Shown: piece by piece, positions 1-4,676 of the stretch | Position numbering within the stretch: the first letter of the stretch is position 1 | Layout: each line of letters begins with the position of its first letter | DNA from: Nitrososphaerota archaeon | GTDB taxonomy: Archaea > Thermoproteota > Nitrososphaeria > Nitrososphaerales > Gagatemarchaeaceae | DNA: 5,843 bases | Direction of reading: 5' to 3' | Assembly (NCBI GenBank): GCA_005877185.1 | Contig: VBPQ01000143.1 | Coordinates: 1-5,843 of the forward strand | Translations under genes and position numbers: made by a program | Notes under the pieces: model-generated | The model's input: only the letters and a program-made list of their open reading frames with translations | Database searches by the model: none | What the model was told of the DNA's origin: nothing

Positions 1-1
1 G

Positions 2-262
2 GGGGCGGGGCTGGGAGTCGGCTATGCGGTTGGAGGAGCGATGGCGCAGGGGATGGCTCAGGGGCAGATGACGGCGTGTCCAAACTGCGGCACGCTCATA
101 CCCCCGAACAGCAAGTTCTGCCCCAACTGCGGGACTCAGCAGACGGCGACGGCGGCGGCCCAACCCGCAAAGCCCGGACGTTCAACGAAGTTCTGCCCCA
201 ACTGCGGGAAGTCCGTCGGGGCGAGTCAGAAGTTCTGCCCCAACTGCGGTCAGAAGCTTTAG
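2..262 (+). CDS. C-terminal end of a double zinc-ribbon protein, probably SPFH/YdjI-type (5' truncated)
   Basis: The frame is open from base 2 through the TAG at 260-262, so the gene starts before the window; the ATG at 41 is probably internal. The visible 86 residues begin with a Gly/Ala-rich stretch (GLGVGYAVGGA, then MAQGMAQGQM), followed by two zinc ribbons: CPNCG...FCPNCG and FCPNCG...FCPNCG, joined by an Ala/Gln/Pro linker. A Gly/Met/Gln-rich linker followed by C-terminal zinc ribbons is typical of SPFH-domain proteins of the YdjI ('virion core protein-like') group, which form oligomers at membranes. The SPFH domain itself would be outside the window, so the family call is inference; the zinc ribbons are directly visible. 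The next gene starts 17 bp downstream and also begins with a zinc ribbon, suggesting a shared operon and function. The ribbons could bind metal, protein or nucleic acid. Confidence 0.75.
   Translation, partial: GAGLGVGYAVGGAMAQGMAQGQMTACPNCGTLIPPNSKFCPNCGTQQTATAAAQPAKPGRSTKFCPNCGKSVGASQKFCPNCGQKL
113..249 (+). repeat. Three exact 20-bp copies encoding the KFCPNCG knuckle
   Basis: The 20-mer AAGTTCTGCCCCAACTGCGG occurs exactly at 113-132, 188-207 and 230-249, always in the same reading frame, at offsets of 75 and 42 bp (25 and 14 codons). Each copy codes for the Lys-Phe-Cys-Pro-Asn-Cys-Gly half of a zinc ribbon. Identity at every synonymous position points to recent duplication or conversion of the ribbon unit, although strong codon preference could also contribute. 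Confidence 0.85.
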
Positions 263-279
263 GGAGCGAGGGTAGTTTC

Positions 280-1293
280 TTGTTCTGCCCGAAGTGCGGC
301 ACCCAGCTTCCCGATGAAGCCGCCTTCTGCTACAAGTGCGGAACAAGGATCGGAAACTATGCCCAGCAGCAGGCGAGTCCCTCCGCGACCGTGCGGGCAT
401 TCGCGCCAGCGAGCGCGACCAACCTGAAATGCCCGTCCTGTGGAGCGCCAATCACGCCAAGGTTTGGAGAGATGATCATAACGTGCGACTACTGTGGCAG
501 CGGCGTCTCTCTGGGCGACGACGGATGGAAGAGCATTCAGAAGCACACCATGCTTCCTATCACCGTCCTGCAGCAGGACAGCGCGCTGAAGATTGTGCAT
601 GACATGATGGACAGGGGGTTGTTGCACAGGCACGTACAGGAGCAGTCCAAGCTCGAGGACCTGAACCTGGCGATGGTCCCCTACTGGCTCGTACCGGTGT
701 CTGCGAGGAGCACGGTCGTGGCCGCGGATATGGCCGCTACCGCCGGACAGATAGCGACGACTGCGGCCCTCGCGGGCATCATGGGCGCCGCCATGAGCGG
801 AGGAAGGAGGGGTTACGGAGGGGGAGGAGGCGGCGGGCTTGTGACAGGGATGGTGCTCGGGACAATGATGGGCGGCGGGGGGATAGGGGGCGGACAGGGT
901 ACCAAAAAGACAGTCCAGCTGGACAACAACTACAACTTCCCCGTCGTGGCACTGAAGGCGCTGACGGAGTACCAGCCGAGCAACTACGAGTTCAACCTGG
1001 ACGGGAGGACCCTCTTCGATGCGAAGAAGGTGAAGGGCATCAAGGTGCTCAACGGAGACGTAGGCGAAGAAGTGGCGAAAAATCAGGCGAAGACTCTGGT
1101 TGACCAGCTCCAGTCACATAGGGCTCACGAGCAGTACCACATGATTCAGTCGATGACCACAGACTCGGACGTGGGGGAGGCCGAGCTGCTTCACGCGCCT
1201 GTCTGGTTCGTGAGGTACGACCACAAGGGAAGGAAGGTGATACTCGTCGTCGACGCAAACTCCGGCGAGGTGCTCAACAGCATCGGTCTGTAG
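280..1293 (+). CDS. Double zinc-ribbon protein with Gly-rich hydrophobic middle region
   Basis: The 337-aa product is read from a TTG at 280, because the reading begins MFCPKCGTQLPDEAAFCYKCG, a standard N-terminal zinc ribbon, and GAGGGT at 268-273 lies 6 nt upstream as a possible ribosome site; the frame further upstream overlaps the preceding gene and is not protein-like. Order: ribbon 1 (C3, C6, C17, C20); a Gln/Ala/Ser/Pro linker; ribbon 2 (C51, C54, C69, C72); a mixed domain containing VPYWLVPV; two short hydrophobic Ala/Gly/Met stretches flanking GGRRGYGGGG (about residues 145-205), possibly a membrane-inserting hairpin; a soluble region; and a C-terminal unit LLHAPVWFVRYDHKG followed by VVDANSGEV, resembling the ends of archaeal zinc-ribbon proteins that carry a PepSY-like strand pair. 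Biochemical function is unknown. The next ORF follows after 9 bp, so co-transcription is likely. A membrane-associated adaptor partnering the upstream protein is inference. Confidence 0.8.
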   Translation: MFCPKCGTQLPDEAAFCYKCGTRIGNYAQQQASPSATVRAFAPASATNLKCPSCGAPITPRFGEMIITCDYCGSGVSLGDDGWKSIQKHTMLPITVLQQDSALKIVHDMMDRGLLHRHVQEQSKLEDLNLAMVPYWLVPVSARSTVVAADMAATAGQIATTAALAGIMGAAMSGGRRGYGGGGGGGLVTGMVLGTMMGGGGIGGGQGTKKTVQLDNNYNFPVVALKALTEYQPSNYEFNLDGRTLFDAKKVKGIKVLNGDVGEEVAKNQAKTLVDQLQSHRAHEQYHMIQSMTTDSDVGEAELLHAPVWFVRYDHKGRKVILVVDANSGEVLNSIGL

Positions 1294-1302
1294 GAACTCA
1301 GT

Positions 1303-1611
1303 ATGAGGGTCAGCCTCGGTGCAGGAGTCATTCTCGCGACGCTTCTCTCCTTGGCGCTCTACCTGTTTGGCATCTTGTCTGCCACGCAGGCCGTCGCAGC
1401 CTTCCTCTTACTCAACGGGGTCTGGATCCTTGTGTTCGGCGTGTCGCTGGCGCAGGGGAGGGATCGGCTCTACTATTCTGGATGGGGTGTTGTCATGGCT
1501 TCTATCTCCACCTTCGCTGTCTTGCCCCTTCAGTACGTCCTCGGGGTCGTCGTCGTGGCCGTCATTCTGGTCGCGGTTGCGGGAATGATCACGAGACCGA
1601 AGAAAGTCTAG
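1303..1611 (+). CDS. Small four-helix integral membrane protein
   Basis: The 102-aa product starts at ATG 1303, nine bases after the stop of the preceding gene, with only a weak purine-rich site (AGGAA) upstream. The sequence is almost entirely hydrophobic with four predicted helices: about residues 5-26, 28-50, 58-76 and 77-97. A charged loop, QGRDRLYY, lies between helices 2 and 3, and the tail is basic (RPKKV), suggesting that the C-terminus is cytoplasmic. I see no enzyme motif and recognise no named family. As the last gene of the cluster it could be the membrane partner of the two zinc-ribbon proteins. The coding call is well supported by length, spacing and composition; the function is unknown. 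Confidence 0.75.
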   Translation: MRVSLGAGVILATLLSLALYLFGILSATQAVAAFLLLNGVWILVFGVSLAQGRDRLYYSGWGVVMASISTFAVLPLQYVLGVVVVAVILVAVAGMITRPKKV

Positions 1612-1762
1612 AGTGGTCTCTGCGCAGGCGGCCGGTCGCGAGGGGTAACTAGTCGAGGTGGGAGTACATGAATCTCATTGGCACTTCTCGGGACGGCACA
1701 CCTCATCGACGAATTTTCAGAGACGGCTTCTCGACCGCGATTTTTGCCGACTGCTCGTTGAA
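1612..1762. other. Non-coding gap between convergent genes
   Basis: This gap of about 150 bp separates the plus-strand membrane-protein gene from the minus-strand CBS gene. It holds short plus-strand T tracts (TTTT near 1714, TTTTT at 1741-1745) that could help end transcription of the plus-strand operon, as archaeal terminators are often simple T-rich tracts. I found no RNA gene, strong hairpin or conserved small ORF. Assignment of the T tracts to termination is weak. Confidence 0.4.
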
Positions 1763-2191
1763 TCACGGCTGAAAGTCCGGTGGTCTGTACCTCGCCCTGA
1801 CCATCTCCTTCAATGAAGTTACGAGGTCGAAGCTCGAATCCACTATGTCGGTCTGTGTCACTATCCCGATGAGCTTACCCCCCTCCATCACGGGAAGCTT
1901 CTTCACGTGCGCCTCCGCCATCAGCTTTGCGGCGTTCTCGAGTTTCTCATCGGGTGTAATCGTGACGAGCTTTCTGGACATTAGCGCACCCACCCTCGTC
2001 TTGCTCGGGTCGAGACCTCTGCCTACCGCCCTCAGGACGTCTCCCTCGGTAACGATACCGAGTGGTTTGCCTTCCGCGACGACTATGGATCCAATCTTAG
2101 ACTTTGACATTGCCCTCGCCGCCTCCCTGAGCGTCTTTTCGGGGCCAATCGTCTTTACGCGCCTCATCATGATGTCTCTCACGAAGATCAA
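1763..2191 (-). CDS. CBS-domain pair protein
   Basis: A 142-aa protein made almost entirely of two CBS domains (a Bateman module). CBS1 covers about residues 5-57 (DIMMRRVKTIGPEKTLREAA to GIVTEGDVLRAV) and CBS2 about 67-120 (GALMSRKLVTITPDEKLENA to GIVTQTDIV). Each ends in the GIVTxxD turn that often contacts the ribose or phosphates of adenine nucleotides. Stand-alone CBS pairs are common in archaea and usually sense AMP/ATP, SAM or similar ligands; the ligand here cannot be told. The start shown is a TTG; a GTG at 2182 (residue 4) and the ATG-ATG pair at residues 8-9 are alternatives, and an in-frame TGA lies just upstream near 2227, so no long extension is possible. Only about 42 bp separate the start from the right end of the tnpB element, so its promoter may have been replaced or affected by that insertion. 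Confidence 0.88.
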   Translation of the reverse strand: MIFVRDIMMRRVKTIGPEKTLREAARAMSKSKIGSIVVAEGKPLGIVTEGDVLRAVGRGLDPSKTRVGALMSRKLVTITPDEKLENAAKLMAEAHVKKLPVMEGGKLIGIVTQTDIVDSSFDLVTSLKEMVRARYRPPDFQP

Positions 2192-2213
2192 GCAGCCATC
2201 AGCCTCGCCCCGC

Positions 2214-2348
2214 GCGCCTCCCCCTCATAACTGGTGAACTACCCACGGCTGAAGCCTGTGGGCTTCTTGCTTCATCGGCCAAACTTGCTTATCCTCCTGC
2301 GCTGGACAAGTAGAGGCTCGGCCTCCACACGGGCCTGTTCCAGACCCG
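2214..2348 (-). ncRNA. Candidate omega-RNA (TnpB guide RNA) overlapping the tnpB 3' end
   Basis: Three stem-loops follow each other on the tnpB strand. Stem A (2348-2330) pairs CGGGTCT with AGGCCCG around a 5-nt loop, one G-U pair. Stem B (2328-2310), one base later, pairs GTGGAGGC with GCCTCTAC around CGA, one G-U pair. Stem C (2262-2242) is the right-end hairpin, followed by TAGTTCAC. In characterised TnpB systems the guide RNA comes from the 3' end of the tnpB transcript plus the right end, and the guide is the flanking DNA beyond the element. That model puts the scaffold at about 2348-2234 and the guide at about 2233-2214. The 5' limit cannot be set by eye, and expression is unproven. Confidence 0.55.
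2234..2262 (-). repeat. IS200/IS605-type right-end hairpin ending in GTTCAC
   Basis: Read on the minus strand, CCCAC-A-GGCT-TC-AGCC-GTGGG forms an imperfect hairpin with one bulged A, then TAGTTCAC. It begins 9 bases after the tnpB stop. A hairpin of this form (GGCTTyAGCC core flanked by complementary C/G runs and ending in TTCAC) is the familiar right end of many archaeal and bacterial IS1341/IS605-group elements, where it is the TnpA recognition and cleavage site. The element boundary is placed at 2234 on this basis. Confidence 0.75.
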
Positions 2349-3378
2349 CCTTCAGGATGTTTCGCGCGGCATTCACATCCCTGTCCATGACCACCCCGCA
2401 TCCCGGGCAGTCGTGGACTCTCTCCGACAGGCTCTTCGGAACCATCTCTCCGCATTCGGAGCATTTCTGCGATGTCCCGCTCGGGTTGACGAGTATGACC
2501 CGTCCACCACGCCTTTCTGCCTTGTAGGCAGTTAGTCGGCGTAGCTGGCCCCATGGGGCATCCATTATTGCCGATGCGAGAGAGTGGTTCTTCACCATGT
2601 TCGGGACCTTCAGGTCTTCGAAGACAATGACCTTGTTCTCCTTCGTCAGTTTGTCGGATAGCTTGTGGGCGAAGTCGTCCCTCTGCCTCCTCACATTCCT
2701 CCACGCCTTCGCGAGAGACAGCTTCGCTTTCTCCCTGTTACTGGAACCATTCTTCTTGTAGGAGAGGCGTCTTTGAAGCGATTTGATTCGCTCCGCAGAT
2801 CTGTTCGAGAAGCGTGGGTTGTCTATCAGCGTCCCATCGCTGATGGCCACGACGTTCGAGATTCCCACGTCCACGCCGACCTTGCCATCCCCTGATCGCA
2901 CTAGGCCGGGAGGCTCCTCTACCAGCAGGGCTACGAACCACTGGTCGATGTCCCTGATTACAGTGACTCGCTTTATCGCCCCTGCGACCTGACGATGAAC
3001 CGTCACTCTCACTTTGCCGATTGTGCCGAGACTGATTCTGTCGCCTTCGAGCCTGAAACCCGATTGAGGGTAGGTGAACGAGTTGTAACGCCCGCTCCTC
3101 CTGAACTTCGGGTATCTGCTCAGGCCAGCGAAGAACCTCTGATACGCCTTGTCGAGCCTCAGGACGACGTCCTGCAAGACCTGAGAGTGGACTGATTTGA
3201 GGTGATTGTTGTCACGCTTCAACTCCACGAGCATTTTCTTCTGGTCGTAGAAGCCTGTCCTTTTCTCGATCCTGTCGGCAAGCATCGCATTGTAGAGCCT
3301 CCTGCAGGTTTCGAGGGTCTCCTCTATCGTCCTCGCCTGCGCCGCTGTCGGATAAATGCGGAACTTGTAGGTCAGCAT
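2272..3378 (-). CDS. tnpB: TnpB, RNA-guided RuvC-like nuclease of an IS200/IS605-group element
   Basis: The 368-aa product is read from ATG 3378 (MLTYKFRIYPT, the usual TnpB N-terminus); an in-frame GTG 57 bp upstream is rejected because the TATA box lies inside that extension. Order: helix-turn-helix-like N-terminal region (about 1-60), a beta-rich wedge-type region with YPKFRRSGRYNSFTYP (about 89-105), then the RuvC core: GVDVGI (Asp170), VIVFEDL (Glu254), and DRDVNAARNIL after the zinc finger C306-C309...C324-C327. All catalytic motifs are present, so the enzyme looks active, unlike the inactive TnpB-derived repressors. TnpB binds an omega-RNA made from its own 3' end and cuts DNA beside a short target motif, which favours retention of the element. 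Length fits the family (about 350-420 aa). No tnpA gene is present. A TATA-like box and a palindrome lie just upstream. Confidence 0.95.
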   Translation of the reverse strand: MLTYKFRIYPTAAQARTIEETLETCRRLYNAMLADRIEKRTGFYDQKKMLVELKRDNNHLKSVHSQVLQDVVLRLDKAYQRFFAGLSRYPKFRRSGRYNSFTYPQSGFRLEGDRISLGTIGKVRVTVHRQVAGAIKRVTVIRDIDQWFVALLVEEPPGLVRSGDGKVGVDVGISNVVAISDGTLIDNPRFSNRSAERIKSLQRRLSYKKNGSSNREKAKLSLAKAWRNVRRQRDDFAHKLSDKLTKENKVIVFEDLKVPNMVKNHSLASAIMDAPWGQLRRLTAYKAERRGGRVILVNPSGTSQKCSECGEMVPKSLSERVHDCPGCGVVMDRDVNAARNILKAGLEQARVEAEPLLVQRRRISKFGR

Positions 3379-3387
3379 TTTTCGGTC

Positions 3388-3408
3388 TTCCACATGATGT
3401 ATGTGGAA
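3388..3408. promoter_or_regulatory. Perfect 8-bp palindrome between the tnpB TATA box and start codon
   Basis: TTCCACAT (3388-3395) and ATGTGGAA (3401-3408) are exact reverse complements separated by GATGT. The palindrome lies just downstream of the TATA-like box and ends 9 bases before the tnpB ATG, so it would cover the expected transcription start. It could be an operator for self-repression or a subterminal left-end hairpin used by TnpA; the sequence alone does not decide. Confidence 0.6.
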
Positions 3409-3410
3409 TC

Positions 3411-3418
3411 GTATATAA
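3411..3418 (-). promoter_or_regulatory. TATA-like box of tnpB
   Basis: TTATATAC on the minus strand lies about 36 nt before the tnpB ATG. With the usual archaeal spacing of about 25 nt, transcription would start near 3388, leaving a leader of about ten bases. It stands out as A/T in a GC-rich region. No clear BRE is seen next to it. Confidence 0.5.
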
Positions 3419-3440
3419 TCACCGATGGTGGACACTGATT

Positions 3441-3459
3441 CATCCTACCGCTTAGGATG
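3441..3459. repeat. Perfect 7-bp palindrome at the propeller gene stop; possible left-end hairpin
   Basis: CATCCTA (3441-3447) and TAGGATG (3453-3459) pair exactly around CCGCT. The TAA stop of the neighbouring propeller gene (3454-3452) lies inside it. No T run follows on the minus strand, which argues against a simple hairpin terminator. Its position just upstream of the tnpB promoter fits a left-end hairpin of the element. Confidence 0.45.
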
Positions 3460-4531
3460 CTGACCTTCTTTGTTTTCCCCAAACTCCTTCATAAGCTAGG
3501 ACCACAGCGACCACGACGGCCACCGCGGCCGTTGCCACCCCCGCGTAAAGTGTAGATGCGGGTACGCCCGTGCTGGTGGTTACGCCCGTACTGGTGGTAA
3601 TCACCGCCGTTGCCAGCTGGGTAGGAATGAAGGCTGCTCCCTCGAAGTGAGGGCTTGCAGGGTCTTGGAAGACTTTGGCCACCGTTACGTTGCTCCCATT
3701 TGCCGTCAGGACGTTTATCGAGCCAGTCTGGCCCGCCTCACCCTCTGTTATCACCAAGATGGAACCCGCGTAACCCGAGAAGGCGCTAGAGTTCATTCTC
3801 ACGATGACACCCTGGTCATATTTGGCCAAGAAGAGGTCGCTGTTGGCGGGTATCAGCATGACTCGTTCGGGAGCCTCTCCGGGGAAGTTTGCTAGAGTGG
3901 TGAAGTTGCTCGGATCACTCCTCGGTATCGCCACGACGCTGTGTGAACCCTCCATCGAGACCAACATGTCGCCGGCGAACTTCCCGAAGGCGGGAGGAGC
4001 AACCGCGATCCCCTCCGGGGTCAGGCCGGCACCCAAGTTTGTAACCAAGTTCGCTCGGCCGCTCGGATCTATCGCCCAGAGCTGGCCACCCGTGCCGAGA
4101 GCGTAGAGGAGGAAACCCCACGATCCGTCGTTGTCGAAGGCGAGGAAGTTTATCGTCGTCCCTTTGGCGGGAGTCGAGAACAACTTTGCGGAGGCGCCCG
4201 ATGAGTCTACCTCGTAGACCGAGTCCCCGGAGCAGAGGAAGAGTTCGCCAGCCGGAAAGCCGGCCTGCCCTGGCGAAACCGCGACATAGACTTCGCCCTC
4301 CCCCGTGAAGGAAGTCGCAAATGGCTGCACCGAGCCGTCTATCCCGACCTTGACTAGCTGCGTTATGCCGTCCCGGGAGGAGGCTATGAAGGCGCTGCCC
4401 GTCCAGGTGACCGAGACAGGTTTTGGCAACGAGGCGAAGCTTTGCACCCCTGCCTTTGAAAAGACGGCCTGAGAAGAGAAGAGCGCGACAGCGAGAATCG
4501 TGATGAGAAATGAGCTCTTGGTTCTTGGCAT
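3452..4531 (-). CDS. Secreted, C-terminally anchored beta-propeller-like surface protein
   Basis: The 359-aa product is read from ATG 4531, giving a classic signal peptide (MPRTK, then a hydrophobic core at about residues 8-24); a TTG 87 bp upstream would bury it. The body (about 28-305) has repeated strand units with phrases such as VTWTGSAFIASS, LFLCSGDSVYEVDSSG, LLYALGTGGQLWAIDPSG, EGIAVAPPAFGKFAGDML and AERVMLIPANSDLFLAKYDQG, the pattern of NHL/SMP-30-like propellers. A Thr/Ser stalk (TTSTGVTTSTGV) leads to a C-terminal helix (about 328-349) and a basic tail GKQRRSAS, so the protein would sit outside the cell with its C-terminus inside. I recognise no catalytic motif; ligand or carbohydrate binding or a lactonase-like activity are guesses. 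The stop codon lies within a palindrome adjoining the tnpB element, so the last few residues may have been changed by the insertion. Confidence 0.8.
   Translation of the reverse strand: MPRTKSSFLITILAVALFSSQAVFSKAGVQSFASLPKPVSVTWTGSAFIASSRDGITQLVKVGIDGSVQPFATSFTGEGEVYVAVSPGQAGFPAGELFLCSGDSVYEVDSSGASAKLFSTPAKGTTINFLAFDNDGSWGFLLYALGTGGQLWAIDPSGRANLVTNLGAGLTPEGIAVAPPAFGKFAGDMLVSMEGSHSVVAIPRSDPSNFTTLANFPGEAPERVMLIPANSDLFLAKYDQGVIVRMNSSAFSGYAGSILVITEGEAGQTGSINVLTANGSNVTVAKVFQDPASPHFEGAAFIPTQLATAVITTSTGVTTSTGVPASTLYAGVATAAVAVVVAVVLAYEGVWGKQRRSAS
3563..3598 (-). repeat. Two 18-bp tandem repeats encoding the stalk TTSTGV
   Basis: Plus-strand units at 3563-3580 and 3581-3598 (TACGCCCGTGCTGGTGGT) are identical except for one base (G/A at the tenth position). 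On the coding strand each encodes Thr-Thr-Ser-Thr-Gly-Val, part of the Ser/Thr-rich stalk before the membrane anchor. Such units are prone to copy-number change that alters stalk length. Confidence 0.85.
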
Positions 4532-4558
4532 TGAAGGTGGGTGTTCGATGGAGTTCCC

Positions 4559-4566
4559 TGATATGT
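4559..4566 (-). promoter_or_regulatory. Weak TATA-like box of the propeller gene
   Basis: ACATATCA on the minus strand is centred about 31 nt before the ATG at 4531. This spacing would give a nearly leaderless transcript, common in archaea, and fits the lack of a Shine-Dalgarno site before this ATG. The match to a TATA box is poor, so this is tentative. The rest of the 145-bp gap up to 4676 shows nothing else I can support. Confidence 0.25.
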
Positions 4567-4676
4567 GTTCCTGAACGCTATGGCGAGCACGGAATGGGTG
4601 GACTGGGTTTTCCTCCAAGAGTGGGGCCGACCCTCAAGATGACATTTCAAGGTATGACGGATGACTTCGCTGATAT

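Larger units (their letters stand above)
2234..3459 (-). mobile_element. TnpB-only IS200/IS605 (IS1341-like) element
   Basis: The element consists of an intact tnpB, a typical right-end hairpin immediately after it, and palindromes upstream that could form the left end. No TnpA (HUH Y1 transposase) gene lies in the window, so it would depend on a TnpA elsewhere or be immobile. The right boundary (2234) is well supported. The left boundary is uncertain: it could lie near the palindrome at 3441-3459, which overlaps the stop codon of the neighbouring gene, or closer to the TATA box near 3420. Base composition is not visibly different from the neighbours, so it gives no sign of very recent arrival. 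Confidence 0.65.

Noticed and set aside
76..279. Upstream start for the second zinc-ribbon gene
   Set aside because: This stretch is an out-of-frame reading of the preceding zinc-ribbon gene; the residues are low-complexity Arg/Pro/Gly and lack the Cys pattern.
1593..1620. Inverted repeat GAGACC/GGTCTC at the end of the 102-aa gene as a terminator
   Set aside because: The stem has only 6 bp with a 16-nt loop and no T run follows, so it is not distinguishable from chance.
2234..2527. Plus-strand open frames opposite tnpB
   Set aside because: They are antisense to conserved TnpB codons and to the right-end hairpin, and their products lack any recognisable pattern.
3379..3435. N-terminal extension of TnpB from a GTG at 3435
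   Set aside because: The extra 19 residues do not look like TnpB, contain the TATA box and palindrome, and precede a standard MLTYKFRIYPT start.
4532..4618. N-terminal extension of the propeller protein from a TTG at 4618
   Set aside because: It would place 29 polar residues before a textbook signal peptide starting at the ATG at 4531.
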